Positions 26,352 through 38,674 of a stretch of 64,000 bases of DNA are shown piece after piece; position 1 is the stretch's first letter; each line of letters starts with the position of its first letter. The translations under genes were made by a program, and so were the position numbers. Source of the DNA: Nymphaea colorata (lineage: Eukaryota > Streptophyta > Magnoliopsida > Nymphaeales > Nymphaeaceae); NCBI RefSeq assembly GCF_008831285.2, contig NC_045146.1:434001-498000 (forward strand), given 5' to 3'. Below the pieces are notes generated by a model that was not told the origin of the DNA, made no database searches, and was given only the letters and a program-made list of their open reading frames with translations.

Positions 26352-29300
26352 CACACACACGCATAACAAACTAGCATACAGTTTACTAGAAGAAGCTGCA
26401 AATAACTCAAAGTTTATCGTACTGAACATAGTAATAATTGAAAATAGAAGGCTATTGATGTCCTCATGAGATCCTCATCTCATAGATTTCCATGGCTTAA
26501 AAGCTATCAAATTGAAATTACTAGTCAATGGTAGGGTGCTACTGACATGCTTATTACGCTGCAAAGTGTTCTGTAATCGAAGAAAGTTGCGGTGACTTGA
26601 AGTTGATCTGTAACTTCATTTGTGTTTCATGTCTGATGTCGGAAGACGGAACTATCAAAAACTGATAGTGAAGCTAAACAGAAAACTTATCCTTAAATAT
26701 GTCAATGAAGAACCCAACCATACAACCATTAGAAATGCTAAATAGAAACTAGAACGTAGGGGTAGTGCCCACTTGTCTATCTTGGCGTTCTGAAGGAAGG
26801 ATGAAAAAGCTGAGTCACTTTCATGTCTGACAAGAGAGGCATGATGAGAGCCAATGCAGCCAAAAAAAAAGAAGACTGGAATCTGGCACACAAGAAGAAG
26901 TTAGTTTATTCTTTCTCCTATATCTATACTTCAGCTTAAGACATATACACACACACGTACGTACAGGACTTCAACAAAGATAAAAAGTAAGCAATAATGA
27001 TCATGAAATAATGACCAATAACTTGACAGAAATAAGTGGTTGCTCGATTTGGATGAAAACTCATTGTTTCTTGGGAAGGCCGAAGGCCCCTCGTTTCTTG
27101 TGATGATTCTGTGGTTTTATCGATCACATTGCCTGTTAATTTTTTTAAATGCGATTTTTCCGAAGGCTTTAGTGGTAAAGTATGTAGTTTGAAATTGGGT
27201 GGAAACATATGATGTTTTAATATGTCCTTGTGCTATTTGATCACAAGCTACATGACAATTCAATTCTATAAGCTTAGTCTTTTAAAAAAAAAATTATGTT
27301 CGTGGCAATGTGCAATATATCTTGGTTATCATAAAATACTTCTGTTGGAACATTATGTACAACTTTTCAATCCATGAGTAGATATGACGGCCATGGCCAT
27401 ATTAGTTTACAAATGGTGCTGCCAATGGAATGATATTTTGCTTCTCCTTATGAATATGAAACTGCATTTTTGTTACTTAATCTTCTGGATATGAGATTTT
27501 TCTCAAGAAATATATAGAAACTAGTCATAGTTCTGCGGGTGCATGCAAGTTGTCACAAATATTGTCTTTGAGTATAAAATGGGAAGGTTTTTTTCCGATA
27601 TAATACAAAAGTTATTTTTCTCCAAAAAATCAGCAAATTTAAAAGGAAAAGTAAGAAAATTACAAAAATGTGAAAATAAAAATCTGGTAACTGAAAAAAA
27701 TATAAAAACATGAAAAAAGAGAGAAAAATATTAAAAATGAAAAAACAAAAAAAACATGAAAAACTACTAATAAAACACGAATAAAATGCACTTTTGTCGT
27801 TTTTTTTTTTGTTTTGGCGTCGCCTTTTTTTGTCAGCTGATTTGCTTTTAACGTTTTTTCCTTTTTTTTTTTTAATAAAACGTGTTTTCTGTACACGGCA
27901 TGCAACCAACCAGAGTCGAGCATGCTTTCACAATTAATGAATATTAGAAGTCATAAATAGACCCCATCCTAAACTGTATTTCAAATAAGACGCAACTCAG
28001 AGAGCACTGTCCATATGTTCTTGCCGTGGAGACTGGAGAGTGCATAAATATGCTTAATATATTCCCTCAGAGCATAATATGTGGTCTTGTAACTCGCAAG
28101 TAAATAAGTTTCTCAACAAGATGATGATATCTAGAGGGATCTTTTTATAGTTCACCGTGATCACTGAGTTGCAATAATTGCTCCATTTTTTCTCTTGAAA
28201 CAAGTAAATAGGCGATTTGGATGTGAATACTTCAATTTCTAAGGAATACATCAGTTGAAAGTGTTGATGTAAATGGCTGTTCACATGATTAGTTTCTTCA
28301 TGTTTACTGAAATTACCATGACATCTAAATTCGATAGTGTCGTTTAGAACTTCTAAAACATTCTAATGATGAACCCATTTAGTCATTTACGACCTATTAG
28401 TTACCATCATGAAAAATTCAGTCACTGCCATGGTGAGAAATTTCTATAAGAAACATATTTATCAATGTGAAATGACCACCTTGTTTTGAGTTTGACTTTG
28501 AAGTTGATGAACTTTGAGCACACAAGCAATAGAAACCCTTTATAACAACTGGAGGTCTTCGACCTCTTATAGTTCTTCAAGTTTGGTCTTGTTTAGCATT
28601 GTTTGATCCTCATTGGGCATGACAGAAATCACATGCGGACTTGTATCCATTTATGATGTTTAATTTGAGCTAGGTCCTTGATATTCGAATTCAGTAGTTC
28701 CAAGAAAGCCAGTGTCATTTGAATTGAGAGGACCAACATGATAAACATGATATCATCATTCAAATTTGGAAGAGATAATACTAGTGCTAGCAATGAGGTC
28801 ATTGCATTATGATAAGCTCATATTTTTTCATGAAACACCACATCTCTATTTTTAAAAACTCTGTGTTTTTCCAAATCAAAAAGTTTGCATGTGCTTTATC
28901 CATTAGCACGTCGAATACATAATTTTTGTTTAATAATCAAATTGGGTTTTGTTAGCATAGCAATTTGCAGCATAATGCAAATACAAAAGAAATTCCTAGG
29001 TAAGCATATGACGGTTCTCTTTTGAAAAAATTCTCAAATGGGCTTTTACCTTTAAATTTATGGGGGAATTTGATATACCTATAATAATAGAATTTTAGAA
29101 TCAAAATACTCATTTTTAAGAAGTTGGAATTATTAAACAAATGGGGTAGTTTGTTTCTGGAATTAGGAAACTGAAACCTGGAATTTCATTCTTAATCAAA
29201 ATTCCAAACCATCAAATGCCCCCTTAGGTTCTTAGATTTCCTTATCGTACATGCATATGTAAGAACATCGACCTGCTTCATGTTTCAATGTTGTCACCGT

Positions 29301-32300
29301 CTAGCTTCCGAGATACCAACACAAATTTGAAACTTCCTAAGTGACATAAGGATCTTAATTACTATCAGTCATATCGAGAGAAGTATTAGTCTAGTACTCT
29401 AATACCATGAGAAGTAACAAGGTTCACGAAGGCACAACAAAACACACAATAAAAACTTAGTTCATTTATTTCTCCTTTACGTGTACTGCCTCTAGCAATC
29501 ACTGAGTGCACGAAACTTAGTTGACAAGTGTCCTGCTCTTCACCTAGGTTTTGAACCAATCCTAAACCCTATGGACAAGGAAAAATGAGGAGGGGTTTCA
29601 GTTTCTTCTGGGTATCTGCCCCCCTCCTTCAGGTATACACAAGCTTAAGGCACATAAGCACACATGATGTCTGGGACCATCGTTCCTTTCATAGGCTGGA
29701 GAAAACCATAGCTATGCCCTTTACTTGCATGTTCAACCGAAGGAAGACCTTCCTGTATGTACATCATCCAATCCACAACAAATCGGATGAAATCCTTAGA
29801 TTTCTCACCGACTCAAACTAGATCGAAAACTACCATGCCATTGAATCGGAAAAGGTTTTTCCAAAAGTGCAGAAGGTTAGATCTGAAGAACTGATTCACG
29901 GGTCACATCTGAGCATGGGGAAGGAAGAGCCTGGTGTGCTGCGCAAATGGAAAAGCTTAGTCAGAACCACGCAGGTAGCGCGCGGGAAAAGCTTATTACG
30001 GGGGACGAGTCAAGAATGACTGCAACATTTGAGCGAAACAGGAAGTCACATCGATTCCATTGAAGACTCATAGCTCTTTGGTTTTACTGCATGAGTATGG
30101 AATGAAATGTAGTTGACATCGCGAATTTCTTACCGAAGATGATTTCTAGAAAATGATTGTCTGCCATTTGAAGTAAGCATTTGTCTAACTGGTATAACTT
30201 CTTAATTTTGATTCTCATTTTGCAATCGTATGCGCACTGTCCTCGTCTAATAAAAGCTAATATGATTAGACAGAAATAATTGCTCTAGCAGCAGGTGTAA
30301 CTTTTGCTGCTGAAAATCATTCATGGAATTAAGTTAAAAGTGTAAGTATGCACCGCATATTTTTGTAAATATCAAAATAAATTAGTTGTCTAAATTACTT
30401 TGCCGTAAGATTATGAAAAGGTCTCTAGTATTAATATTATGGATATCTACATGCAAACTGTTTCCAAGTTGTTTCTACACTAAATTAGTTTTTTTTTTTT
30501 TAAAAAAAAGAAGATAATAAGTAGCCAACCTAATACCTAAACTGGTACTAGCTTTGTTAACGTATTTTAAATTTTGAAAATTTCCAAACGAATACTGAAT
30601 AAGTTGCATGGACCTATTTAGTTGCTAATCAAACAATGACTACAGAAAATTTCTCATTTGCTAGTCTAGCTTGTGCTTTTATTAAGAAAACTGTATTGGG
30701 TTCAGGTAATCTCAGAAAACATTGGAATGAATACACCCTTTTGCATAAAGTTGGTAGTACTTAGATTTACCTATTTAAAGTATTCAGGTTTTTCGATACG
30801 TCTATAAGCAAGTCTATAGCAACTAAAGATTCAGAAAGAACTTATGAACTCCAATGATAATACAAATTGAAGCTATTTTCGACGCTTGACAATGCAAGGA
30901 AGAAGTATTTACATGCATGACGACCGCTATAGTAGAGAATCTGTAGTCTAGAACGTGAAGTAGAAAGGGCTCAGGTTGAGTCCTTGCTTTCCGAGAGAAC
31001 ACATTAGTTTGGAAGCTTATTTCAGTCTCTGCTGACGATTCTAGCAAACGGTTTGGACTATGGAAGAGCACTGTATTCTAGCAAACAGTTTGGACTAGCA
31101 GACGATTCTAGTTAGTTTTCAGTGGCTTGTTGGACCATCAATGTTCTTTAACATATTTCATGCCTTTATCAGAACGCTATTTTTTTTTTGGTAGTCTCAC
31201 TCTCAAGTTCATATCTATCACCAGGGATGTACATGAGCTAAGTCGAGCTTGAGCTTAGCCAGCTTGGACTCAACTAAACTCATATGGAGCTCGGCTCGAG
31301 ACAATGTCAGCTTGACTTGAGTTGAACTTGACAAAGTCAGCTCGAGCTTGACTCGGTCCCAACTCATTTGTTTTAAACTCATTTAATGAATCCAACTCAT
31401 TTGCTGTCCTCTAAAGAATTAAAAAAACAAACTTAAGTAGGAATCAGAAAGAAATTTTAGTGTTTTCATGGCCAGTGCAATTTTAAGTGTATCAGCATGA
31501 TTGTTAATATGATTTTTCAGTATTCAGATATAGAATCTTACTATTTTTCTCGCTTACAGTATTACCAACATGAAGCACATAAACTACGCCAACAGATCAA
31601 CAAAATACAACAAGATAACAGGTGAAAACCACGGAGATTCTCTTTACTGTTCGTTGCTTACTGTGCCACGGTACTAACATGAAATTTCTGTGCAGGCAAA
31701 TGCTGGGCGAAGGTGTCAGTGAAATGTCAATAAGAGATCTCAGATCTTTAGAGAATAAATTGGAGAAAAGCATTTGCAGAATAAGAAACAAAAAGGTATA
31801 TCCAGTTTTCAGACTGTCAGCTGCATCCGCTTCCATGCAGTATTAGTTGTCTCATTGCTGAATGCACTATATCCTTCAAAATGATGAGGGTCTTATACAG
31901 AAGCTTAAAATACAAAATATTTCCCCCCCTTCAATGTCAAGGAAGAATCCTATTCTCATCCTATATATATATAGGTCATTGGTAAATACCAGACCACAAA
32001 GGGGAGAGACAAAAACCAGATATCTTAATTTTGTGTTAAAAATATTATAAAGAAAATGTGAACATCCTAATGTGTTCCTATATATAGAGTAATTCAATGA
32101 TGTTTTAATTCAAGTTATTTTTATTTAAAAAATTGATTTTTCTACTATCAAAAATTTTGATGCTATAAGTGCCATTCATCTTTTTTGTTATTAAAACATC
32201 ATCATGACTAAAATAAAAATTTGACTAACATAATAATGTTCCTCGTCCAAGCACTATTAAGTGTGTATCCATAAGGCTAGATTGCAAAAAAAAAAAAAAA

Positions 32301-32381
32301 AAAAAGGATGTAATAATAATTTTTAGTAGGTCTAATTTTTGTCTCTTACGTAGGTGCTCTGGTATTTACCAATCTCTCTCT

Positions 32382-32429
<48 letters not shown>

Positions 32430-33390
32430 GTGACTCTATGATCGGATGATACAGATATATGAGCATGGATATACTGATTTAAAAAGTAGTTTGCTTGTCA
32501 TGTCTAAATTCATTGTGATTACAATTTTTGGGGTGAGTTTGGCTCCTAATTTCGCTGTTTGATCTGGTTGTCAACAGAATGATTTGCTGAACAGTGAAAT
32601 CCAGTACATGCAAAAAAAGGTAAGCCTCTTTCGGTTTTTTCTCATCGATCATCTTCCAGAATTCGCTCCTAAACGAATAAAAAGATTATAGTTGCATGTA
32701 TTTCTTGCAGAATGAAGATCTGCACAACGAGAACGCGTTTCTTAGAGCAAAGGTAAATAAAATCCCGTCAAATTCAGTGACAAGTTGGGATGGCTTAGTT
32801 ATGGTTTCGTCCTTCAAATGTGATCGAACATTCCAAGCTGGCCCATAATAAGGCCTTAACTCACGAATATTGAAAAGTTAAGGTTCACTGGGTTAGGACC
32901 AAACTGGGGTGGTTCAATGTTTTGACTCGAGCCTACCAAAAGTCGACTGGGTCAACCAAATTTGATTGTTGACTCAGATTAGGCAACCGAGTCATGCCAA
33001 TTCCATGATTATAAATTATTTTGTCACAAGCTATAAAAATATGTATGGTACAAAGAGACATTTTTATTCTCATCTCATCTATCAAAGGTTGCCAATCAGG
33101 TGACTCACTTTTGATTGCCTGAATAGAGTTGTGGTTCATTCTTGATAATGGATATCAGGATGTATTTGATGAGGGAAACTATTTGATGGATGATTCAAAT
33201 TTTTGCTCCAATTAAAACTCTCAGGTCTGCGAGAACGAAAGAGCGGAGCAGCTGCACATAAACATGATGGCTGCAGCCCCGGCGGAGTACGAGTTGCCAT
33301 CAGCAGTATCCTTCCAGCAATTCAATCTAATGGAATCCTCCCACCACCAATACTCGCACCAAGAAAGAACTACCTTGCAACTTGGGTACC

Positions 33391-33436
<46 letters not shown>

Positions 33437-34815
33437 GATACTGCAGTTGGGTGTTATCCTGATAGTATTGAGGAGTGTTGATCTCTTATCCTGCTGTAGC
33501 ATCCCTGTGGAGGCCATGTGAACCAGTTCTTATCCTCTCTCTCTCTCTCTCTCAACTTGGGTACCCCCCTCGCATTCATATTACAACTAGAGATAGCGGA
33601 TCATGACGTTTTCATGTTTTTGTACCATCACAACTCACTCTTTCTTTCTTCCACAACTTTTTTGATAAAGAAAATACTAAGCAATGATAGGTAGAAGACT
33701 TGTGAAGGTCGACTTTCTTACGGTGTCTGCCTTTAACTCTATGGTTCTGTCAAATGCTAAGGTTGGTGGATAATAGAAGACAGTGAAGACCTGAAAACCT
33801 TGTCCCAGAATGAGACTGGTTTAACTCTCTCTCACTCTCTCGCTTGAATTTTGAGGGCAAAATATAGCAACCATTAAAAATTAATGGCTTCGCCCCTCGA
33901 TGCGCACCTGACTGGGGTATGACTCCATATTTGAAGTCCCATGTGACGTATATTTTTATGTTCAACCACAGCTTTAATAACCTTATTATTCTCCTAGAGT
34001 CTCCTTCAAAGTCCTAAATGGGCTTTCTCTTTTCTGGAATCTTCACGATGCAAACTTTTTTAGGTAGATGCTTACTTGAAATATAACAACTAGCTTATAC
34101 AAGAAATAGTTTTTTTCCTTTGCTGCTAATCTAGTTTGTGCTTTATTTCTAAGTTCTATGAAAGCCTATAAGAAAATCTCAATTTAAGACTACTGAAAAA
34201 CATGTTCATGTTTGAGTTTGGCATGTGTTGAGCATAAGTGTTTTCAATTCTAAGAGATGATAACCAGACACGGGACAGGCATGACATCATTTTTGAACCC
34301 TTAAGACCCTTGAATAGATACAATATTTACAGCATTTGATGGGTGCAGATCTGGCCATCCGACAAATTACTGCTTAAAGTGATCTTACATATTCATCCTC
34401 AATTGGGCTCATGTCCTAACCATTCCCAGTGCAAATGTTCCTGCACAAAGTAAAACTTCATTGATGCTCACAGCGGTGATGACCATCTATTATGAAAAAT
34501 GAAGAGAGATTGAAGATGGCTTTGAACACGAGATTTTGGCGGTTCACACTACCTCCTCAGCCTTTCAATGGACTATTTTGCTAACTGGCCTACAAATGGC
34601 AAAAGCATTTTCAAGATCATGGTCTTATAATAACCACATTTACTTTCACACATTAGAAAATTTGGTAATTGACGGGATAATAGCATTAGTTTTCAATGAT
34701 AGGGGTGACATTGTTGTAGCTACTGGTACTTTTCATCTTTGCCTCGCTTTTTGAATAGAAAAACTGAACAATTTATTTATTTATTTTTGCTTGTTTTCAT
34801 TTATTGAACAGATGA
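17874..34815 (+). CDS. AG: AGAMOUS-like MIKC-type MADS-box transcription factor (C class)
   Basis: Exons: 17874-18055, 23360-23441, 31560-31621, 31696-31795, 32578-32619, 32711-32752, 33225-33385 and 34812-34815. The sizes 182/82/62/100/42/42/161 are the classic MIKC pattern, and all junctions are GT..AG with agreeing phases. Product: 224 aa. Residues 1-60 are the MADS domain ([20 protein letters not shown] onward), which dimerises and binds CArG boxes. The I region is about 61-88 and the K domain about 89-170 ([28 protein letters not shown]). The C-terminus runs from [13 protein letters not shown] to [32 protein letters not shown] and the LQLG end point to the AG rather than the STK/AGL11 lineage. 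Known family role: stamen and carpel identity and floral determinacy, in quartets with SEPALLATA proteins. Oddities: Ser26 where AG proteins usually have Asn, and a last exon holding one coding base plus the stop. A weaker option is reading through into the CT repeat, ending at 33521. Confidence 0.93.
18060..18106. repeat. (CT)n tract immediately after the MADS-exon splice donor
   Basis: About 20 CT units start four bases inside the intron. GA/CT repeats are known targets of BASIC PENTACYSTEINE (GAGA-binding) proteins in floral homeotic genes. Whether this tract is bound is not known; it could equally be a neutral microsatellite. Confidence 0.8.
18702..18711. promoter_or_regulatory. CArG-like site (C-W8-G)
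   Basis: CTTTAATTAG fits the C(A/T)8G variant bound by several MIKC MADS proteins. It lies within the regulatory-position intron, where autoregulatory MADS input would be expected. A match this short is expected by chance in AT-rich DNA, so this is only a candidate. Confidence 0.25.
21067..21073 (+). promoter_or_regulatory. Candidate LEAFY-type site CCAATGG
   Basis: It matches the CCANTG(G/T) core bound by LEAFY in the Arabidopsis AG intron. It sits in the less AT-rich block of the equivalent intron here. One seven-base match is weak on its own; the intron position is what makes it worth listing. Confidence 0.3.
23442..31559. other. 8.1-kb AGAMOUS intron 2 with repeat debris
   Basis: This intron lies between the I-region exon and the first K-domain exon. 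It contains a repeat at 23795-24070 with recurring CGGCCGAT/ATCGGCC and GATATCGGTTGATA words. Other contents are CT-rich runs at 24838-24853 and 26320-26347, an A-rich low-complexity block at 27590-27880, and the CAGGG-ended element near 31223. Open frames inside are short and none is a recognisable protein. No intact transposon coding region is present. Confidence 0.6.
31223..31400. mobile_element. Fragment of a GCTCGAGC-rich hAT-like repeat
   Basis: It begins CAGGGATGTACATGAGC and continues with many GAGCTTGAGC, GCTCGAG and GACTCGG words. It matches, in inverse orientation, the element ending GGCTCGTGTGCAGCCCTG at 41110. The CAGGG terminus is typical of hAT ends. The other end and target duplication are not visible, so this is a truncated copy. 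Confidence 0.4.
31979..32372. mobile_element. MITE with long terminal inverted repeats, family 2 copy 1
   Basis: The left end TTGGTAAATACCAGA is the exact inverse of the right end, TCTGGTATTTACCAA but for one base near its inner edge. Similarity continues inward through AGAGACAAAAA-type sequence to about 40 bp. It is 394 bp, AT-rich, and has no coding frame. It lies wholly within AGAMOUS intron 4, with (TA)n on both flanks. A second copy in opposite orientation is at 52947-53313. Confidence 0.65.
32385..32426. repeat. (AT)n microsatellite in AGAMOUS intron 4
   Basis: A perfect TA alternation immediately beside the right end of the MITE at 31979-32372. Confidence 0.9.
32860..33140. repeat. 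GAGTC/GACTCG-rich repeat in AGAMOUS intron 6
   Basis: It contains TTTTGACTCGAGCC, GTCGACTGGGTCAACC, TTGACTCAGATTAGGC and ACCGAGTCATGCC. This is the vocabulary seen at 2043-2205 and 55040-55320. It is degenerate, with no visible ends. Confidence 0.45.
33393..33433. repeat. (CT)n microsatellite abutting the last large AGAMOUS exon
   Basis: About 20 CT units start seven bases after the exon 7 donor. A 14-base copy of the exon border (CAACTTGGGTACCC at 33378-33391) recurs at 33553-33566, preceded by another (CT)n run. This points to a small local duplication linked to the repeat. Confidence 0.85.
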
Positions 34816-35110
34816 CATTGAAAGCCCAAAGTCTCAAGATGGGGTCCCCTTGTGAAAACATGATTTCAATTGTCTTCCCACTCCGAATCTGCAGATTTCA
34901 CTTCCCAATCAAGAAAACAAGGGGGGAAAGAAGAAGCCAAGAGATGGAACCAGATCAGAGTCTGACATCATTAATCTTGGCCATGTCTCATTCTCTTAAA
35001 CTGGTATAAAAGTCTAAGCTATACGAGGAGGCCTGTTTTAATTTGGAGTATGTCTAGCTTGTAAAACATGTAACTTTGTGCATTATCTGCCCACATAAAG
35101 CATTGAGCTT
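34812..35110 (+). other. Last AGAMOUS exon: stop codon and 3' UTR
   Basis: A strong acceptor (a T-rich tract ending ATTTATTGAACAG) precedes ATGACATTG. After splicing, GG from exon 7 plus A gives Gly, then TGA at 34813-34815. The remainder is untranslated, with ACATAAAG-type AT-rich sequence near 35090 as a possible poly(A) region. An alternative acceptor near 34896 would keep the frame open to a TAA at about 35007 and add roughly 42 residues unlike known AG tails. The short ending is preferred. Confidence 0.6.
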
Positions 35111-36114
35111 TCAATTGCAACAACAACTGGTAACACGAATATGTTGGCTCCAATATGTCAATATGTTTCTATTTTTCTTTTTTCATTTCAATTATTATTA
35201 AAAAAAAGGGCACCAGGAATTGAAGACTTGGCCATTACTCCCCCTCAAGTTGGTTGTGCTTCCATGTCGACGATTCCCAACTTGCTTGTAATGGATTGGA
35301 ACTTGTCTTTGTAGAAAGATTTGGTGAAAGTGTCATTAAGCAGATCCTCAATTTTGATATGGTAAGTCTCTATGATTTTCAGCTGAATAATCTCAAGTGG
35401 CAATATTTCTTGTCATTTTGATTAGCATCAGTGTACCTTAAATGAGACGGTTGTTTTTTCTAGTCATCAGAATTCACTAATCTACCTTTTAAATATCTGA
35501 AAGTTTTGTGTCGTTTGGCCTTGAGACAAGTGCTAATAGTAAGAAAACTTGAATAACTTCTCACTCAATATTTTTAGCGCTTTTGGAGTATTTTCTTTTC
35601 CTCATTTGCTGCTTTTGGCTTACCTGAACTTTGCTTGGATGCCCACCTAAGTGCTGTCTAGGTCTTTGTGAAGGTCCACTGCCTAAGGTTGCCTAGTGCT
35701 TTTGGCTACTAAGATGATAGATAGTTTGTGCCATTGAGAGAGAGCTTTTGCTCTTGTCCAACCACTTTCGTGGGTTTATCAGAGAAGCAATTCCAAATAA
35801 TACCTGAATGGAAGCCATTTGAGAGGCATGATATTGCATATATTTCTTATGATTATTATGTGCGCAACAAATCTTGCTTGTGGTAGACCCTATACATTGG
35901 GTACTTGGTGTTGTGAGGTCAGATGTGACTCCCAGAAAGGACGGTCCCTAGTTTGATTCTCAAGGGCTTTTCTTCTTCCTGCAGAAGCTAAAGTTGGGTG
36001 TACCTCTATTATTGAGAAGCAGATGCGTTTGTTTATTGCTGGCCTCATGAGGTGATTTGGACTGGACTTTCCACTTTGATGTCGATCATGGGGTACTTGC
36101 CAACATGAATACTA

Positions 36115-36255
36115 ACAAGGAATTCCGTGAACTTGTTTCTAATGTTGATGTAAATTCATGGGCCACTGTAGTATAGTGTTCCATGAATTTGCCCAATTTT
36201 AGGATAAATTCTTGGAACACTATGTTATCGTTGTTGTTGCCAAGCACACTCTCAG
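36115..36255. mobile_element. Short inverted-repeat element (ATTCATGAAACA family)
   Basis: It contains TGTTCCATGAATTTGCCCAA followed by the inverse-like TAGGATAAATTCTTGGAACA, ending near TTGTTGCCAAGCAC. Same family as 15834-15999, diverged. Confidence 0.45.
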
Positions 36256-37256
36256 GTGTATTTGCTTTGGCTTATTAATTAGAAGAAGTTAGCACATGTG
36301 GAACAAAAATAAAGGCAAGATGGAAGGTCATCATGAACTAGATAAAATTAATTAATTTCCTCCCAGTAAAAAAAAAAAGACGCTATAAATGAATGTACTT
36401 TTTAACGCTATAAATTTACAACAATATCATCTAATAAATGAAACATTTTGAACGTGCTGCAGGCAGGACGATTTTTGTATGGAATTTCAGAATTAAGATG
36501 TCCCATTTCTAAAGCTATCTAATAAGAATTCACCCCGGCTAGATTTGCCATCCAACTGAAAGGTTGCAGTCATGAATATATAATGCTAGAAAGCTTCATG
36601 TTACCTGCGGTTGGTGGCAGTATGCCACTCGTAGCTTCGGGCTTCTTAAAAAGATGTGCATGCTGCTAAGACACCCAAATCTTTATCATCTTAATTTCAA
36701 CATAAACTTGATTAGGCTAGGTTACACCTACCAATGACACTAACAGACCCCTATTTTCTTTTTTTTTTAAAGAAATAAATATAAGGCCCCGTGTTAAAAA
36801 CCAAAAATAGTGTATTCTCTTTCACGTAGTGCATTTTTTGCCTCCAGAGTCGAAAACTATTCAAGTCAACGGTGTGAGAAAGGTGATTTTCAAACCCAAA
36901 AAATCACCTTTCTGGGTTTCTCAAGTTATTAATAGTTAATAAGAACGCTGAATTATTTAAAAGACAACGTTTCATGAGCGTGTTCTAAGAAATGGACACT
37001 TTTACGTGGAACACTATGTTCCAAAGAACACAATTTTTCTGTGGTGAAACGCCCTCTAATATAAGTGCTCGGAGTCGAGCACCAAGTTAAGCTGATTTGA
37101 TCCTTCCGAACATGCTTCTAGGGATGTAAATGACTTGTAGCTGAATAATTCAAAGATGATCCAACTTGTCATCCTCGCTCGCAGAAACAAAGAAAACAAA
37201 AATCTCAAGACTAATATCTCCTAGACATCCATTTAAATGTAATTAGAAATATTATG

Positions 37257-37412
37257 TCCTTGTTTGGCTATAGTTGCAAGTTGTTACTATTCTAATTGGG
37301 GCAGATTCATGGAACAATGTGATGCCATTTTTTATGAATCTACCCAACTCTTGGGGTGGGTTTATGAAATAGTTACAGCTTATTATTGCTATTATCAAAC
37401 AGACCTCGTAGC
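37257..37412. mobile_element. Short inverted-repeat element with recognisable ends
   Basis: The left end TGTTTGGCTATAGTTGCAAG and the right end TTGCTATTATCAAACAGACC are approximately inverse. The interior holds GGGGCAGATTCATGGAACA and TTATGAATCTACCCAAC. It is about 155 bp and non-coding. Confidence 0.55.
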
Positions 37413-37446
37413 TCTCAAACAATTTATATCCTGAAGTAGATTAAAG

Positions 37447-37550
37447 GGCATTTAGCAACAAGAACACTAAAATGGTGTTACATGAATTTGTCCCATTTTC
37501 ACAGAATAATGTGTTAGTGTGTCAGTGTTTTTATTGCCAATCGTCCCCTA
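37447..37550. mobile_element. Short inverted-repeat element, partial
   Basis: GGGCATTTAGCAACAAGAAC at the left and TTTTATTGCCAATCGTCCCC at the right, with TTACATGAATTTGTCCCA inside. This is a shortened or diverged family member. Confidence 0.45.
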
Positions 37551-38450
37551 AAAGACCTAAAAAAAAAATATCACATGTTTCTTATTCAGTTTGAGCATAC
37601 GGATGTGCTCATCATTGTTATCTGTTGTGCACCATGCATGGATTTGAATAGAATATCGCTTAAAAAACAATTTGACGATGGACCAACAACTTTTGTGTCC
37701 AAGTTGATCATTTATCTAGTTGATTAACCAAGATATCTAGCCAAGAAACTTATACAGTTCGCATTTTTTTTTCTCTATTGGAGCAATTACACAATCATGC
37801 CCACAAGGTTATACTAAGAAAACTCATGTGGAATCATGTATTCAAATGTTTGAGACAAAAACCTCTCCCCGAAAGAAACAATGATCTCTTTGTACTGGGT
37901 GTTGTGGCCATTTTTGCAATAGTACTGTTGATTATTATTTTCAGCTTACTCTCTCCCCATACACACACAAAAACGTATATCCAGATGCATGCATACATAC
38001 ATGTGTGTGTGAGTGTGAGAACAAAGGCTGTATCTGAGTAGCACATATTTGCTAAATCTGCCAATTAAACATGAAATCTCAATTATCAAGGGATAGTAAA
38101 TTCACTTCTAACCAAGATAGTTTTCAAAGAAAAACAAGGACAGGAGGACTTGGTCTGCCTTTCACCCTTGATAAGAGTTCAGTTCCAGAACTATCTTGGG
38201 CATTGCAGCAAGAAAATGACAGGGAGAAAGAAAGACAGACTGCCTTTCCCCTGAAAAGAACCACCTTACTACATATATAACTACGGTAAATTCAGTTTGA
38301 ACACTAAAGCTGAATGACTGACAAACTCGGACTCCTTGGTGTTTCACCGAAGACAGTTTTGGACTCCATAGACATTGAATGAAAAATATTGAACTCAAGA
38401 CAATAATCTAGAAGGTACTTGATCTCTCAATTAGCAGCAGCAGACGGCCA

Positions 38451-38674
38451 TTAGAGAGCCGCGAGGTGCCGAATGTCCATTGGGTGTGAGTCGGAAGGTG
38501 CCTGTGCACTGTAAGCCCTCCTCGCAATGAGGATATTTGCAGCCTCACTTGGGTGAAAGGCATCCCAGTAGAGAAACTCATTTCTGTTAGGGCATGGCAT
38601 CTGAAATGGTAGGCATGTGATCTGCCCTCTATTCCTTCCTACCCCGCAGCATCCTGTATTCGAGACAGTGAACC
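38451..38674 (-). CDS. Second (distal) terminal exon of the GDSL esterase/lipase gene
   Basis: A 224-bp terminal exon preceded by a good acceptor (...TTCAG) in the phase that accepts exon 4 of the GDSL gene. It encodes 74 residues: [20 protein letters not shown], then CPNRNEFLYWDAFHPSEAAN (block V with the catalytic Asp and His) and a DSHPMDIRHLAAL end. It matches the proximal terminal exon at 42150-42373 in length and phase, with about 54 of 74 residues identical. Its 3' flank also shares GTTCAATATTTTTCA with that of the proximal exon. No copies of exons 1-4 lie between the two, so this is a duplicated last exon rather than a second full gene. It may be an alternative last exon or the remnant of a tandem copy. 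The open frame and conservative substitutions argue against free decay. Confidence 0.75.

Larger units (their letters stand above)
35111..38450. other. Intergenic region between convergent AGAMOUS and GDSL genes
   Basis: No coding sequence is supported. It holds several ATTCATGAAACA-family elements (listed separately) and, at 35895-35950, a possible tRNA-like B box (GTTTGATTC) in a SINE-like setting. A related sequence around 36960-37060 repeats GTGTTCTAAGAA-type words. The stretch 37900-38010 holds short AC/TG runs. Confidence 0.5.

Noticed and set aside
27553-27923. Lys/Phe-rich minus-strand frames up to 118 codons
   Set aside because: Low-complexity A/T-rich tract inside AGAMOUS intron 2; composition alone explains the frames.
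33221-33517. Minus-strand and shifted plus-strand frames over AGAMOUS exon 7 and its CT repeat
   Set aside because: Shadow frames of a well-supported exon and of the microsatellite (Arg-Glu or Leu-Ser runs).
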